64,000 bases of DNA from Enterobacter chuandaensis (GCF_003594915.1 NZ_QZCS01000003.1:1-64000); one strand, 5' to 3'. Counted from the first letter of the stretch, positions 9,502-23,185 are shown. The notes: generated from the sequence alone by a model not told the origin. A program made the numbers and translations.

Positions 9502-9518
9502 CAATGGTTTTACCAATT
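9502..9518 (+). promoter_or_regulatory. PdhR-like operator in the grcA leader
   Basis: The 17 bases fit the PdhR consensus AATTGGT-N3-ACCAATT at 12 of 14 fixed positions. The site lies just downstream of the predicted start, where a repressor sensing pyruvate would block transcription. PdhR control of yfiD/grcA is known in E. coli. The remaining ung-grcA intergenic sequence (314 bp in all) shows nothing else clear. Confidence 0.65.
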
Positions 9519-9566
9519 GGCCGCGAGAGGCCGACATCAGTTAATGTAGCCTAAGGGAGGCAACAC

Positions 9567-9950
9567 ATGATTACAGGTATCCAGATTACTAAAGCTGCAA
9601 ACGACGATCTGCTCAATTCTTTCTGGCTGCTGGACAGCGAGAAAAACGAAGCGCGCTGTGTCGTTGCGAAAGCGGGTTTTGCTGAAGATGAAATCGTGCC
9701 GGTGAACAAACTGGGCGAAATCGAATACCGTGAAATTCCAATGGAAGTGCAGCCAGAAGTGCGCGTTGAAGGGGGCCAGCACCTGAACGTTAACGTGCTG
9801 CGCCGCGAAACGCTGATGGATGCCGTTGAGCACCCGGAAAAATACCCACAGCTGACCATCCGCGTGTCCGGCTATGCGGTTCGCTTTAACTCACTGACGC
9901 CAGAACAACAGCGCGACGTTATCGCCCGTACCTTTACTGAAAGCCTGTAA
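9567..9950 (+). CDS. grcA: Autonomous glycyl radical cofactor GrcA (YfiD)
   Basis: Spare glycyl-radical domain that restores activity to oxygen-cleaved pyruvate formate-lyase. The 127 residues resemble the C-terminal end of PflB. The radical-bearing Gly102 lies in [12 protein letters not shown], activated by PFL-activating enzyme. A strong AAGGGAGG-type ribosome site precedes the ATG. Upstream tandem FNR boxes and a PdhR-like site indicate anaerobic and pyruvate-dependent expression. It is convergent with srmB, sharing a terminator. Confidence 0.98.
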   Translation: MITGIQITKAANDDLLNSFWLLDSEKNEARCVVAKAGFAEDEIVPVNKLGEIEYREIPMEVQPEVRVEGGQHLNVNVLRRETLMDAVEHPEKYPQLTIRVSGYAVRFNSLTPEQQRDVIARTFTESL

Positions 9951-9972
9951 GGCTTCAGCTACGGGGGTGAAT

Positions 9973-10002
9973 AAAAAAGCCGGGGAAATCCCCGGCTTTT
10001 TC
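9973..10002. terminator. Bidirectional terminator between grcA and srmB
   Basis: GCCGGGGA-AA-TCCCCGGC (9979-9996) is flanked by six A on the left and five T on the right. It therefore works in both directions, for grcA and for convergent srmB. Confidence 0.92.
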
Positions 10003-11331
10003 TTACTCTTCAGTCTTCGTATCCTGCGCGGCAGCGCTTGGCTTACGACGCTTACCAATGTTTTTGGTATCGCGATGGCGCTGCTTCACACGCGGCTTCT
10101 CTTTTTCTTTCTCTTTTCTCTCAGCACGTTTCGCGAGCGCTTTCTTGGACGGTTTACCCGTCATTTTTTCGCTCGGCGCACGTGTGGTTGGGCGCAAGCC
10201 ATCAATAACGCGCGCTTTCAGCGGCTCGTCGACATAGCGGCCAATTTTCTGCAACAGCAGATGGTCATGCGCTTCAACCAGTGAAATCGCAATACCTTTG
10301 CGGCCCGCGCGGCCGGTACGGCCAATACGGTGCAGGTAAGTATCGCCGCTGCGCGGCATATCGAAGTTAATGACGTGGCTCACGTCAGGGATGTCGATCC
10401 CGCGCGCGGCAACGTCTGTTGCGACCAGCACGTTAACGCGGCCATCGGTCAGACGCTTAATGCCTTCGGTACGTTTAACCTGCGCCATCTCACCTTCAAG
10501 ATAGCAGTTGTTGATCCCGGAGTTACGCAGCATTTCAGCCAGCTCGTGCACGCGCTCGCGCTTACGCACAAACACGATGGTGCGCAGAGCATCTTCCTGC
10601 TTCAGCAGGTGCTTAAGCAGCTCAACTTTATGCTCAAGGTTGTCCGCGCGGTAGTACCACTGGTGGATCTTCTTACGCTCACGAGTGGAGGGGGTGGCGG
10701 AAACTTCTACAGGATCTTCCAGCAGACGCTCAGCGAAGTCCTTGATCGCGTCCCCTTCAAGGGTGGCAGAGAACAGCATCGTCTGGTTACGCCAGCGCGT
10801 TTCACCGGCAATATGCTCGATATCCTGTGCGAAGCCCATGTCCAGCATGCGGTCAGCTTCGTCCAGAATCAGCGTTTCTACTGCACGGCAGTCGAAGTTC
10901 TCTTCTTTAATGTACTGTAGCAGGCGGCCCGTCGTCGCGACGACGATGTCCTGGTTTTCGCTGAACACTTCCGCGTGGTTCATATACGCAACACCGCCGG
11001 TGATCGTGGCGATATCCAGATGAGTATTTGCCGCGAGTTCACGCGCGTGATCGGCAACCTGCATGGCCAGTTCGCGCGTAGGCGTCAGGATTAAAATACG
11101 CGGCGGGCCAGATTTTTTACGTGGAAAATCGAGCAGATGCTGCAACACAGGCAGCAAATAGGCTGCTGTCTTCCCCGTGCCGGTTGGCGCAGAACCGAGC
11201 ACATCGCGGCCCTCAAGCGCAGGCGGAATGGCCGCTGCCTGAATGGCGGTCGGGCGTGTAAAGCCTTTGCTCTCAAGTGCATTGAGCAGGCTTTCATCGA
11301 GTTCAAGTTCGGAAAAAGTCGTTACAGTCAT
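10003..11331 (-). CDS. srmB: ATP-dependent RNA helicase SrmB (DEAD box)
   Basis: Assists early 50S ribosomal subunit assembly. The 442 residues hold two RecA-like helicase domains: Q motif near residue 25, motif I APTGTGKT near 50, motif II DEAD in [14 protein letters not shown], motif III SAT, and motif [12 protein letters not shown]. The tail beyond about residue 385 is very basic and low-complexity (Lys/Arg/Glu runs), as expected for RNA binding. The conserved start is [13 protein letters not shown]. It is divergent from trmN across 132 bp. Confidence 0.97.
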   Translation of the reverse strand: MTVTTFSELELDESLLNALESKGFTRPTAIQAAAIPPALEGRDVLGSAPTGTGKTAAYLLPVLQHLLDFPRKKSGPPRILILTPTRELAMQVADHARELAANTHLDIATITGGVAYMNHAEVFSENQDIVVATTGRLLQYIKEENFDCRAVETLILDEADRMLDMGFAQDIEHIAGETRWRNQTMLFSATLEGDAIKDFAERLLEDPVEVSATPSTRERKKIHQWYYRADNLEHKVELLKHLLKQEDALRTIVFVRKRERVHELAEMLRNSGINNCYLEGEMAQVKRTEGIKRLTDGRVNVLVATDVAARGIDIPDVSHVINFDMPRSGDTYLHRIGRTGRAGRKGIAISLVEAHDHLLLQKIGRYVDEPLKARVIDGLRPTTRAPSEKMTGKPSKKALAKRAERKEKEKEKPRVKQRHRDTKNIGKRRKPSAAAQDTKTEE

Positions 11332-11463
11332 GTTCTACCTCTGTGTGGGGCGCTGATTATAGACGTTACGGCTGTAATCTTCATCTGTTTGTATGGATAT
11401 CGCTTTTCGGTGAGTTCGCTTTCCCCTATGCTACTCCAGTTTCACTTAGAAGGTTGCCCTGAC

Positions 11464-12201
11464 ATGTCTCAACTCAAAGCGCAGCTGCGCCGCGATGGTT
11501 TTACGTTTAAACAATTTTTTGTCGCTCATGATCGCTGTGCCATGAAAGTCGGTACAGACGGCATTCTACTGGGAGCATGGGCACCTGTCGCAGGTGTTAA
11601 GCGTATTCTTGATATCGGTACCGGCAGCGGGCTGGTGGCCTTGATGCTGGCGCAGCGAACGGAAGAGCATGTCACCATTGATGCAGTGGAACTGGATGCG
11701 CAGGCCGCAGGGCAGGCGAGTGAAAATGCGGCCGAATCCCCATGGGCAGACCGGATTAGCGTTAAATGCGCAGACGTGCTGGCCTGGGCGCCTGAACAAA
11801 CCGCGCGTTACGATCTGATTGTCAGCAATCCACCGTACTATGAGCCCGGCGTGGAGTGCGGTTCACCCGAGCGCGAACAGGCGCGTTATACCGGCTCTCT
11901 CGATCATAAAGCGCTGCTCACCAGTGCGGCAGAACTGATCTCCGAAGAGGGTTTTTTCTGCGTGGTTCTGCCGGAGAGTACGGGCAACATGTTCATTGGT
12001 ATCGCGCAGGAGATCGGCTGGACGTTACGTCTGCGTACCGATATTTCGGACACGGAAGGTCGACTGCCGCACCGCGTGCTGCTGGCGCTCTCGCCAAAAG
12101 AGGGTGAATGCTTTAATGATCGAATGGTGATCCGTGGGCCAGACCAGCGTTACTCCGAAGATTACACTGCCCTGACCCAGGCGTTTTATCTGTTTATGTA
12201 A
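11464..12201 (+). CDS. trmN: tRNA1(Val) (adenine(37)-N6)-methyltransferase
   Basis: Adds the N6-methyl group to A37 of tRNA-Val1 using S-adenosylmethionine. The 245-residue product shows a Rossmann SAM motif DIGTGSG at 50-56 and the amino-methyltransferase signature NPPY at 122-125. The frame is open far upstream, inside srmB on the other strand, so length says nothing about the start. The ATG at 11464 matches the E. coli YfiC length. Its last 16 bp overlap the 3' end of convergent nadB. Confidence 0.93.
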   Translation: MSQLKAQLRRDGFTFKQFFVAHDRCAMKVGTDGILLGAWAPVAGVKRILDIGTGSGLVALMLAQRTEEHVTIDAVELDAQAAGQASENAAESPWADRISVKCADVLAWAPEQTARYDLIVSNPPYYEPGVECGSPEREQARYTGSLDHKALLTSAAELISEEGFFCVVLPESTGNMFIGIAQEIGWTLRLRTDISDTEGRLPHRVLLALSPKEGECFNDRMVIRGPDQRYSEDYTALTQAFYLFM

Positions 12202-13805
12202 ACCTGCGGGGCGAGTATCGACGGGCTGGACTCAGGAAGCTGATCCGGGTAGTCCAGGGTATAGTGCAACCCGCGGCTCTCCTTGCGCATCATCGCGCAG
12301 CGAACAATCAGCTCGGCAACCTGCACCAGATTGCGCAGCTCCAGAAGGTTATTGGAGACGCGGAAATTGGCATAATACTCATCAATTTCCTGCTGCAGCA
12401 TGGTGATGCGGCGCAGTGCGCGTTCAAGACGTTTCGTGGTGCGCACAATCCCTACGTAATCCCACATAAACAGCCGTAGCTCGTGCCAGTTGTGCTGGAT
12501 AACGACCAGCTCGTCCGGGTTATCTACGCGGCTTTCATCCCAGGCAGGAAGATGCTCTGTCTCGCGGGCGTAAGGCATGCGCTTCGTGATATCTTCCGCT
12601 GCTGACCAGCCGTATACCAGACACTCAAGCAGCGAGTTAGATGCCATACGGTTCGCGCCGTGTAGCCCGGTATAACTCACTTCACCAATAGCATACAGAC
12701 CATCCACGTCAGTACGCCCGTGATCGTCAACCATAACGCCGCCACAGGTATAGTGGGCTGCCGGGACAATGGGCACCGGATCGCGGGTCAAATCGATACC
12801 CAGGTTCAGCAGCTTTTCGTAAATCATCGGGAAATGCTGGCGAATGAATTCTGCGGGCTTATGGCTGATATCGAGATACATGCAATCCACACCAAGACGC
12901 TTCATTTCGTGGTCGATGGCGCGAGCAACGATATCACGCGGCGCCAGTTCACCCCGGGCGTCAAAGTCCGGCATAAAGCGGGTACCGTCAGGGCGTTTCA
13001 GATAAGCGCCTTCACCGCGCAGGGCTTCTGTCAGCAGGAAGTTGCGTGCCTGAGGGTGGAACAGGGCGGTTGGGTGAAACTGATTAAACTCGAGGTTCGC
13101 CACGCGGCAACCAGCGCGCCAGGCCATAGCGATACCGTCTCCGGAGGCGATGTCCGGGTTAGTGGTGTACTGATATACCTTTGAGGCGCCGCCCGTCGCC
13201 AGCACCACAGCCTTCGCCTGACAGGTTTCCACCTTCTCTTTATTACGGTTCCAGACCCACGCCCCCACGACGCGACGCGTGCCGGGCAGGCCAATTTTAT
13301 CGGAGATAATCAGATCAACGGCGTTACTTCGCTCAAGAACCCGAATATTCGGATGGTTAAGCGCTTTACTGACCAGCGTAGTTTCCACTTCTTTCCCGGT
13401 GGCATCCGCAGCGTGCAGGATGCGGCGGTGGCTATGGCCGCCTTCACGCGTTAAGTGGTAGCTCTCTTCACCGTTGGGCTGAACCTGAGTATCGAATAAA
13501 ACACCCTGATCGATGAGCCACTGAACGCAGTGACGGGCATTGCTGGCGACAAACTCCGCTGCGTGCGCATCCACGATCCCGGCTCCGGCAATCAGCGTAT
13601 CTTCCACATGCGACGCAATGCTGTCTGTCTCGTCAAACACTGCGGCAATGCCGCCCTGGGCATAAAATGTGGACCCTTCACTTATCGGGCCTTTGCTCAG
13701 AACGATAACGCTCTGATGTTCTGCCAGACGCAGCGCCAGAGAAAGTCCAGCAGCACCGCTGCCGATGATCAGTACATCACAATGAAGTTCAGGTGTTGTG
13801 TTCAT
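12186..13805 (-). CDS. nadB: L-aspartate oxidase
   Basis: FAD flavoprotein that oxidises aspartate to iminoaspartate, the first step of NAD biosynthesis, feeding NadA. The 539 residues begin with the dinucleotide motif [12 protein letters not shown], contain the conserved [14 protein letters not shown] and HPTALFHP segments of the succinate dehydrogenase/fumarate reductase flavoprotein family, and end in the typical helical domain. A perfect NadR operator stands just upstream. It is divergent from rpoE and overlaps the trmN tail by 16 bp. Confidence 0.98.
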   Translation of the reverse strand: MNTTPELHCDVLIIGSGAAGLSLALRLAEHQSVIVLSKGPISEGSTFYAQGGIAAVFDETDSIASHVEDTLIAGAGIVDAHAAEFVASNARHCVQWLIDQGVLFDTQVQPNGEESYHLTREGGHSHRRILHAADATGKEVETTLVSKALNHPNIRVLERSNAVDLIISDKIGLPGTRRVVGAWVWNRNKEKVETCQAKAVVLATGGASKVYQYTTNPDIASGDGIAMAWRAGCRVANLEFNQFHPTALFHPQARNFLLTEALRGEGAYLKRPDGTRFMPDFDARGELAPRDIVARAIDHEMKRLGVDCMYLDISHKPAEFIRQHFPMIYEKLLNLGIDLTRDPVPIVPAAHYTCGGVMVDDHGRTDVDGLYAIGEVSYTGLHGANRMASNSLLECLVYGWSAAEDITKRMPYARETEHLPAWDESRVDNPDELVVIQHNWHELRLFMWDYVGIVRTTKRLERALRRITMLQQEIDEYYANFRVSNNLLELRNLVQVAELIVRCAMMRKESRGLHYTLDYPDQLPESSPSILAPQVYINR

Positions 13806-13812
13806 GATTGGT

Positions 13813-13830
13813 TGTTTAATTTACTAAACA
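13813..13830 (-). promoter_or_regulatory. NadR operator of nadB
   Basis: TGTTTA-N6-TAAACA is a perfect match to the NadR box and begins 8 bp upstream of the nadB start codon. NadR represses NAD biosynthesis genes when NAD is plentiful. Confidence 0.93.
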
Positions 13831-14118
13831 GTGTTGAGGCAGAATAGCACCTGAATGCGAGATATCGCACGTTATTTTTTACGGATTGTTGCAATGACTA
13901 AACGCGTAAGACGGGGTAAACGGAGGGTAAATGAATGAAATTATTTTGCGAAGCAGATCGTTAGCGTCAGATTTTGTGGTGAAATAAAGCCCGTGTTGCG
14001 TTACTCTTCTGGCGGGAAAAAGATGTTTCTTGTCATAAAGTGGTGCGTATCGTGAACAGACTTATAATGAGAGAAAATGAACGGTCTGCGGCGCGATGAA
14101 CAAAAACAAAGGCGTTAC
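13831..14118 (+). other. Long nadB-rpoE intergenic region, part of the rpoE leader
   Basis: The whole gap between nadB and rpoE is 425 bp. Outside the NadR box and the sigma-E promoter this part carries only very short open frames. One is preceded by GGAGGG (13922-13927): ATG at 13935 encodes 9 codons, and an alternative ATG at 13931 in another frame encodes 18. Another 16-codon frame at 14096 spans the sigma-E promoter. In E. coli several promoters and a leader peptide are known upstream of rpoE; whether any of these frames corresponds is unproven. Confidence 0.35.
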
Positions 14119-14146
14119 GGAACTTATTGAAGATCAGACACTCTAA
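14119..14146 (+). promoter_or_regulatory. Sigma-E autoregulatory promoter of rpoE
   Basis: GGAACTT at 14119-14125 and TCTAA at 14142-14146 with a 16-bp spacer match the sigma-E consensus (GGAACTT, TCTRA). Transcription would start about 75-80 bp upstream of the rpoE ATG, giving positive autoregulation. Confidence 0.88.
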
Positions 14147-14230
14147 TTCGGTGCTTGCTCAAAGTGCGGTAGTTGTAGAGTGGCGTTTCGATAACGCGTG
14201 GAATTTAGGTTTGGGGAGACATTACCTCGG

Positions 14231-14806
14231 ATGAGCGAGCAGTTAACGGACCAGGTCCTGGTTGAACGGGTCCAGAAGGGAGATCAGAAAGCCTTTAACT
14301 TACTGGTGGTGCGCTACCAGCATAAGGTGGCGAGTCTGGTTTCCCGCTATGTACCGTCAGGTGATGTACCTGATGTGGTGCAAGAGTCTTTTATTAAGGC
14401 CTATCGCGCGCTGGATTCATTCCGGGGAGATAGTGCTTTTTATACCTGGCTGTACCGTATTGCTGTCAATACGGCAAAGAATTATCTGGTTGCTCAGGGG
14501 CGTCGTCCGCCGTCAAGCGATGTGGACGCTATCGATGCCGAAAACTTCGAAAGTGGCGGTGCGCTGAAAGAAATTTCGAACCCTGAGAACTTAATGTTGT
14601 CAGAAGAACTGAGACAAATTGTTTTTCGCACGATCGAGTCGCTCCCGGAAGATTTACGCATGGCAATTACGTTACGGGAGCTTGATGGTCTGAGCTATGA
14701 AGAGATAGCCGCTATCATGGATTGTCCGGTCGGCACGGTTCGTTCACGAATCTTCCGTGCGCGAGAAGCTATTGATAATAAAGTTCAACCGCTTATCAGG
14801 CGTTGA
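14231..14806 (+). CDS. rpoE: RNA polymerase sigma-E factor
   Basis: Extracytoplasmic-function sigma factor that directs the response to misfolded outer-membrane proteins and altered LPS. The 191 residues have region 2 (about 10-95, with DVVQESFIKAYRALDSFRGDSAFYTWLYRIA) and region 4 (about 130-185, with the helix-turn-helix LDGLSYEEIAAIMDCPVGTVRSR in pieces). The frame is open 33 bp further upstream, but the ATG at 14231 gives the known MSEQLTDQVLVERVQ start. It leads the rpoE-rseA-rseB-rseC operon and is held inactive by RseA. Confidence 0.99.
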   Translation: MSEQLTDQVLVERVQKGDQKAFNLLVVRYQHKVASLVSRYVPSGDVPDVVQESFIKAYRALDSFRGDSAFYTWLYRIAVNTAKNYLVAQGRRPPSSDVDAIDAENFESGGALKEISNPENLMLSEELRQIVFRTIESLPEDLRMAITLRELDGLSYEEIAAIMDCPVGTVRSRIFRAREAIDNKVQPLIRR

Positions 14807-14837
14807 CGATAGCGGGATACTGGAAAAGGTATTAGGC

Positions 14838-15488
14838 ATGCAGAAAGAAAAACTTTCCGCTTTAATGGATGGTGAGACGCTGGATAATGAGCTGCTCAAC
14901 GAGCTTTCTCATTCTCCCGAAATGCAAGAGACCTGGGAGAGCTACCATCTCATCCGCGATACGCTGCGCGGCGATACCGGCGAGGTGCTCCATTTCGATA
15001 TCTCAGCTCGCGTGATGGCGGCCATTGAGAATGAGCCTGTTCATCAACCCACTCCGCTGATTCCTGAAGCTCAACCCGCACCGCACCAGTGGCAGAAAAT
15101 GCCGTTCTGGCATAAGGTGCGTCCATGGGCCAGCCAGCTCACCCAAATGGGGGTGGCTGCATGCGTATCGCTTGCAGTTATCGTTGGCGTCCAGCACTAT
15201 AATACTCAGTCTGAAACTAATCAGCAGCCTGAAGCGCCAGTGTTTAACACACTGCCGATGATGGGCAAAGCCAGCCCGGTAAGTCTGGGCGTACCGGCTG
15301 ATGCATCCGCCAGCGGCGGTCAGCAACAGCAGGTGCAGGAGCAGCGCCGTCGCATTAATGCGATGTTGCAGGATTACGAGTTGCAGCGTCGTCTGCACTC
15401 TGAACAGCTTCAGTTTGAGCAGGCCCAAACCCAGCAAGCTGCGGTGCAGGTGCCCGGAAACCAAACTTTAGGAACGCAATCGCAGTAA
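14838..15488 (+). CDS. rseA: Anti-sigma-E factor RseA
   Basis: Single-pass inner-membrane protein that sequesters sigma-E in the cytoplasm. The 216 residues divide into an N-terminal anti-sigma domain (1-66), a transmembrane helix (about 101-119) and a periplasmic part that binds RseB. Protease sites are conserved: V148-S149 for DegS and A108-C109 for RseP. The ATG at 14838 is chosen by the conserved MQKExLSALMDGE start. The stop overlaps the rseB start (TAATG), implying translational coupling. Confidence 0.98.
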   Translation: MQKEKLSALMDGETLDNELLNELSHSPEMQETWESYHLIRDTLRGDTGEVLHFDISARVMAAIENEPVHQPTPLIPEAQPAPHQWQKMPFWHKVRPWASQLTQMGVAACVSLAVIVGVQHYNTQSETNQQPEAPVFNTLPMMGKASPVSLGVPADASASGGQQQQVQEQRRRINAMLQDYELQRRLHSEQLQFEQAQTQQAAVQVPGNQTLGTQSQ

Positions 15489-16441
15489 TGAAGCAACTTT
15501 GGTTCGCCATGTCTCTGATGGCGGGTAGCCTGTTCTTCTCTGCCAACGCCTCGGCTGATGTTTCATCCGGGGCGTTGTTGCAGCAAATGAATCTGGCCAG
15601 CCAGTCACTCAATTACGAGTTGGCATTTATCAGCATCAATAAGCAGGGTGTCGAGTCTCTACGCTATCGCCACGCCCGTCTTGATAACCAGCCGCTCGCC
15701 CAGCTTTTACAGATGGATGGCCCGCGTCGGGAAGTTGTCCAGCGGGGCAATGAAATCAGCTATTTCGAGCCTGGTCTGGAGCCTTTCACGCTGAATGGCG
15801 ACTATATCGTTGATTCCCTGCCGTCGCTTATCTATACCGACTTCAAACGGCTCGCTCCTTACTATGATTTTATTTCAGTAGGGCGTACGCGCATTGCAGA
15901 CCGACTGTGTGAGGTCATCCGCGTGGTTGCGCGCGATGGCACGCGCTACAGCTATATCGTCTGGATTGATGCGGAAACCAAGCTGCCGATGCGTGTAGAT
16001 CTGCTCGACCGCGACGGCGAGACGCTGGAACAGTTCCGCGTTATCTCCTTTAGCGTCAACAATCAGGTTGGCAACAGCATGCAGAATCTGGCGAAGGCCA
16101 GCCTGCCGCCGTTGCTCTCTGTCCCGGCCGGGGATTCCGTGAATTTCAACTGGGTGCCTTCCTGGATCCCACAAGGGTTTAGCGAAGTGTCAAGCAGTCG
16201 TCGTCAGCTGCCTACCATTGATACGCCGGTTGAATCACGTCTCTATTCCGATGGCTTGTTCAGCTTCTCGGTGAACATCAACCGCGCAACGGCAAACAGT
16301 TCTGAGCAAATGCTGCGTACCGGGCGTCGTACGGTCAGCACCACGGTACGTGATAACGCAGAGATCACGATTGTGGGTGAACTCCCGCCGCAGACGGCGA
16401 AGCGAATCTCTGACAGCATTAAATTCAGGGCCGCACAATGA
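15488..16441 (+). CDS. rseB: Sigma-E regulatory protein RseB
   Basis: Periplasmic protein that protects RseA from DegS and releases it on sensing LPS intermediates. The 317 residues start with a cleavable signal peptide (hydrophobic residues about 5-18, probable cleavage after ANASA). Two domains follow: a lipoprotein-carrier-like fold up to about residue 210 and a smaller C-terminal domain that contacts RseA. It overlaps rseA by one base and rseC by four bases. Confidence 0.97.
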   Translation: MKQLWFAMSLMAGSLFFSANASADVSSGALLQQMNLASQSLNYELAFISINKQGVESLRYRHARLDNQPLAQLLQMDGPRREVVQRGNEISYFEPGLEPFTLNGDYIVDSLPSLIYTDFKRLAPYYDFISVGRTRIADRLCEVIRVVARDGTRYSYIVWIDAETKLPMRVDLLDRDGETLEQFRVISFSVNNQVGNSMQNLAKASLPPLLSVPAGDSVNFNWVPSWIPQGFSEVSSSRRQLPTIDTPVESRLYSDGLFSFSVNINRATANSSEQMLRTGRRTVSTTVRDNAEITIVGELPPQTAKRISDSIKFRAAQ

Positions 16442-16914
16442 TTAAAGAGTGGGCGACCGTGGTTTCCTGGCAGAATGGCATTGCGCTGGTCAGCTGTGAT
16501 GTTAAAGCCTCATGCAATAGCTGCGCATCCCGAGCCGGTTGCGGCAGCCGCGTGCTCAATAAATTAGGGCCGCAGACGTCGCATACGATCTCCGTGCCGA
16601 GCGAACAGCCGCTGGTAGCCGGTCAGAAGGTCGAACTGGGGATTGCGGAAGGCAGCCTGCTCACTTCCGCGATGCTGGTTTATCTTTCTCCACTGCTCGG
16701 CCTGTTTGTGATGGGCGGTATTTTTCAAATGCTGTTTGGCACGGATGTAGCTTCTCTGTGCGGTGCTGCACTAGGGGGCGTAGGTGGATTTTGGCTTGCT
16801 AAAGGCCTCTCGCCGAAGCTTGTTGCCCGCGAAGCGTGGCAGCCCGTTATCCTGAGCGTTGCACTGGCACCTGACCAACTTCGCGTCGAGACGCTCTCTT
16901 CTGAGGCCCGGTGA
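16438..16914 (+). CDS. rseC: SoxR-reducing/sigma-E operon protein RseC
   Basis: Inner-membrane protein of 158 residues. A Cys-rich N-terminal segment (CDVKASCNSCASRAGCGS, residues about 20-37) resembles Fe-S or redox sites. Two adjacent transmembrane helices follow (about 75-120). E. coli RseC helps reduce SoxR, and its family resembles RnfF/NosR-type accessory proteins; its link to sigma-E is modest. The start overlaps the rseB stop (ATGA). Confidence 0.93.
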   Translation: MIKEWATVVSWQNGIALVSCDVKASCNSCASRAGCGSRVLNKLGPQTSHTISVPSEQPLVAGQKVELGIAEGSLLTSAMLVYLSPLLGLFVMGGIFQMLFGTDVASLCGAALGGVGGFWLAKGLSPKLVAREAWQPVILSVALAPDQLRVETLSSEAR

Positions 16915-16928
16915 TCCACCGGGCTTTA
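16906..16928 (+). terminator. Terminator of the rpoE-rse operon
   Basis: GCCCGGTG-ATC-CACCGGGC is a perfect 8-bp stem that includes the rseC stop codon and runs into TTTATC. The T-run is short, so some readthrough toward lepA is possible. Confidence 0.7.
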
Positions 16929-17099
16929 TCATTATTTACATCTCAAAAAAGAAAACGCCATTTCTTCGCGCTATGCTTGGCTCTAAGTGCATTTCCAGGT
17001 TGCGGGTATGTAGTGTAGAATGCTGCGTTTTCGCACTGAAAAACGTCAGGCTAAGAACAGCGGCCTCCAGGAATTCGTAAGGCATAATTATTTAACTAT

Positions 17100-18899
<1,800 letters not shown>

Positions 18900-18915
18900 C
18901 CTTTAAGGAGTTGGC

Positions 18916-19890
18916 ATGGCGAACATGTTTGCCCTGATCCTGGTCATCGCTACGCTGGTGACAGGTCTGCTGTGGTGTCTGGATAAGTTTATCTTCGCCC
19001 CAAAACGCCGCGAACGTCAGGCTGCCGCGCAGGCAGCGACTGGCGACCAGCTGGACGCGAAAACCCTGAAGAAAGTTGGCCCGAAACCGGGCTGGCTGGA
19101 AACGGGCGCGTCGGTGTTCCCGGTGCTGGCAATTGTGCTGGTGGTACGTTCGTTTATTTACGAACCGTTCCAGATCCCATCGGGTTCCATGATGCCAACG
19201 CTGCTGATCGGGGATTTTATTCTGGTTGAGAAGTTTGCCTACGGCATCAAAGATCCGATTTACCAGAAAACGCTGATCGAAACCGGTCATCCGAAACGTG
19301 GCGACATCGTGGTGTTTAAATATCCGGACGATCCGCGTCTGGATTACATTAAGCGCGCGGTGGGTCTGCCGGGAGATAAAGTGACCTACGATCCGGTTGC
19401 GAAGGAAGTCACCGTTCAGCCGGGCTGCAGTTCCGGTACCGCCTGTGAAAATGCGCTGCCAATCACCTACTCAAACGTTGAGCCAAGTGATTTTGTGCAG
19501 ACCTTCGCCCGCCGTAACGGCGGTGAAGCAACGAACGGGTTCTTCCAGCTGCCGAAAGGCGAAACTAAAGAGAACGGTATCCGCCTGGTTGAGCGCAAAG
19601 AGACCCTGGGTGATGTCACTCACCGCATCCTCACTGTGCCAATCGCGCAGGATCAGCTGGGTATGTACTACCAGCAGCCGGGCCAGCAGCTGGCGAGCTG
19701 GATTGTACCGCCAGGGCACTACTTCATGATGGGTGATAACCGCGATAATTCAGCGGACAGCCGTTACTGGGGCTTTGTGCCGGAAGCGAATCTGGTCGGT
19801 AAAGCTACCGCCATCTGGATGAGTTTTGAGAAGCAGGAAGGTGAATGGCCGACTGGCGTTCGCCTGAATCGTATTGGCGGAATCCATTAA
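18916..19890 (+). CDS. lepB: Signal peptidase I
   Basis: Inner-membrane protease that cleaves signal peptides of exported proteins. The 324 residues have two N-terminal transmembrane helices (about 4-22 and 64-79) with a basic cytoplasmic loop, then the periplasmic catalytic domain. The catalytic Ser91 lies in PSGSMMPT and the general base Lys147 in YIKRAVGLPGD. The box E motif GDNRDNSADSR is intact. AAGGAG precedes the ATG. Confidence 0.98.
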   Translation: MANMFALILVIATLVTGLLWCLDKFIFAPKRRERQAAAQAATGDQLDAKTLKKVGPKPGWLETGASVFPVLAIVLVVRSFIYEPFQIPSGSMMPTLLIGDFILVEKFAYGIKDPIYQKTLIETGHPKRGDIVVFKYPDDPRLDYIKRAVGLPGDKVTYDPVAKEVTVQPGCSSGTACENALPITYSNVEPSDFVQTFARRNGGEATNGFFQLPKGETKENGIRLVERKETLGDVTHRILTVPIAQDQLGMYYQQPGQQLASWIVPPGHYFMMGDNRDNSADSRYWGFVPEANLVGKATAIWMSFEKQEGEWPTGVRLNRIGGIH

Positions 19891-19907
19891 TTCTCACTAA
19901 ATGAACG

Positions 19908-19933
19908 CGTAGCCGCTTTAATTAGCGGCTACG
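19908..19933 (+). other. Hairpin downstream of lepB
   Basis: A 10-bp perfect stem (CGTAGCCGCT/AGCGGCTACG) with a 6-nt loop follows lepB by 18 bp. No T-run follows, so it may protect the lepB mRNA end or mark an inefficient terminator before the rnc promoter. Confidence 0.5.
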
Positions 19934-19992
19934 TGAATTATTTCCACGATAAATCTCTTCGAACTAACGACATCCCCTGTCGTTGTGTATAG

Positions 19993-21695
<1,703 letters not shown>

Positions 21696-21713
21696 CTCAA
21701 GACGACGAGTATA

Positions 21714-22421
21714 ATGGAAGGTTGGCAGCGCGCCTTCGTTCTCCATAGTCGTCCCTGGAGCGAAACCAGCCTCATGCTGGACGTCTTCACGGAAGAGTCA
21801 GGCCGCGTGCGCCTTGTTGCGAAAGGCGCACGTTCCAAACGTTCTAATCTGAAAGGTGCCTTACAGCCTTTTACGCCGCTGCTGGTTCGCTTTGGCGGGC
21901 GAGGGGAAGTCAAAACTCTGCGCAGCGCAGAAGCCGTCTCTCTGGCGCTTCCCCTTTCTGGCATCACGCTCTACAGCGGTCTGTATGTCAACGAGCTTAT
22001 CTCTCGCGTCCTTGAACATGAGACTCGCTTCTCGGAACTTTTCTTCGATTATCTGCACTGTATCCAGGCACTGGCTGGCGCAACCGGCACGCCCGAGCCT
22101 GCGCTGCGCCGTTTCGAACTGGCGCTGCTGGGTCATCTCGGGTACGGCGTGGATTTTCTGCACTGCGCGGGCAGCGGTGATGAGGTGGAAGACACCATGA
22201 CCTACCGCTATCGCGAAGAAAAAGGCTTCATTGCCAGTATTGTGATAGACAACAGCACCTTTACCGGTCGCCAGCTCCGGGCGCTATATGAGCGCGAGTT
22301 TCCCGATCAGGATACCCTGCGCGCCGCAAAACGCTTTACCCGGATTGCCCTCAAGCCGTATCTTGGCGGTAAGCCCTTAAAGAGCCGCGAATTATTCAGG
22401 CAGTTTATGCCGAAACGTTAG
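21714..22421 (+). CDS. recO: DNA repair protein RecO
   Basis: RecFOR-pathway mediator that loads RecA on SSB-coated DNA and anneals complementary strands. The 235 residues start with the OB-fold ([25 protein letters not shown]) and continue into the helical C-terminal domain. It is slightly shorter than the usual 242, ending FRQFMPKR. Fourth gene-level unit of the rnc-era-recO-pdxJ-acpS run. Confidence 0.96.
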   Translation: MEGWQRAFVLHSRPWSETSLMLDVFTEESGRVRLVAKGARSKRSNLKGALQPFTPLLVRFGGRGEVKTLRSAEAVSLALPLSGITLYSGLYVNELISRVLEHETRFSELFFDYLHCIQALAGATGTPEPALRRFELALLGHLGYGVDFLHCAGSGDEVEDTMTYRYREEKGFIASIVIDNSTFTGRQLRALYEREFPDQDTLRAAKRFTRIALKPYLGGKPLKSRELFRQFMPKR

Positions 22422-22454
22422 ACCACAGAATCGAAAAGAAAACCGAGGATTGTC

Positions 22455-23185
22455 ATGGCTGAATTACTGTTAGGCGTCAACATCGATCACATCGCCACGC
22501 TGCGCAATGCACGCGGCACGGCGTATCCCGATCCGGTTCAGGCGGCGTTTATCGCTGAACAGGCTGGCGCCGACGGCATTACCGTTCACCTGCGTGAAGA
22601 CCGCCGCCATATCACTGACCGCGACGTACGCATTCTGCGCCAGACGCTGGACACCCGTATGAATCTGGAGATGGCGGTCACCGAAGAGATGCTGGCGATT
22701 GCCTGCGAGACCAAACCGCATTTCTGCTGCCTGGTGCCGGAAAAACGCCAGGAAGTGACCACAGAAGGCGGTCTGGACGTGGCAGGGCAGCAGGACAAAA
22801 TGCGCGATGCCTGCAAGCGCCTGGCGGATGCCGGAATTCTGGTTTCTCTGTTTATTGACGCTGATTTCACCCAGATCAAAGCCGCTGCTGACGTGGGCGC
22901 GCCGTATATCGAAATCCACACCGGCTGCTATGCCGATGCCAAAAATGATGCCGAACAGGCCAAAGAGCTGGAGCGTATAGCCAAAGCGGCCACCTACGCC
23001 GCGGGCCTCGGCCTGAAGGTTAACGCCGGTCACGGCCTGACCTACCACAACGTGAAAGCGATTGCCGCCCTGCCGGAAATGCACGAGCTGAACATCGGCC
23101 ATGCCATTATTGGCCGCGCGGTAATGAGCGGTCTGAAAGAGGCGGTCTCTGAAATGAAACGCCTGATGCTGGAAGCGCGTCAGTA

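Noticed and set aside
17000..17021. Sigma-70 promoter TTGCGG/TAGAAT for lepA
   Set aside because: The spacer is only 10 bp. An alternative -35 at 16992 is weak, so no site is claimed.
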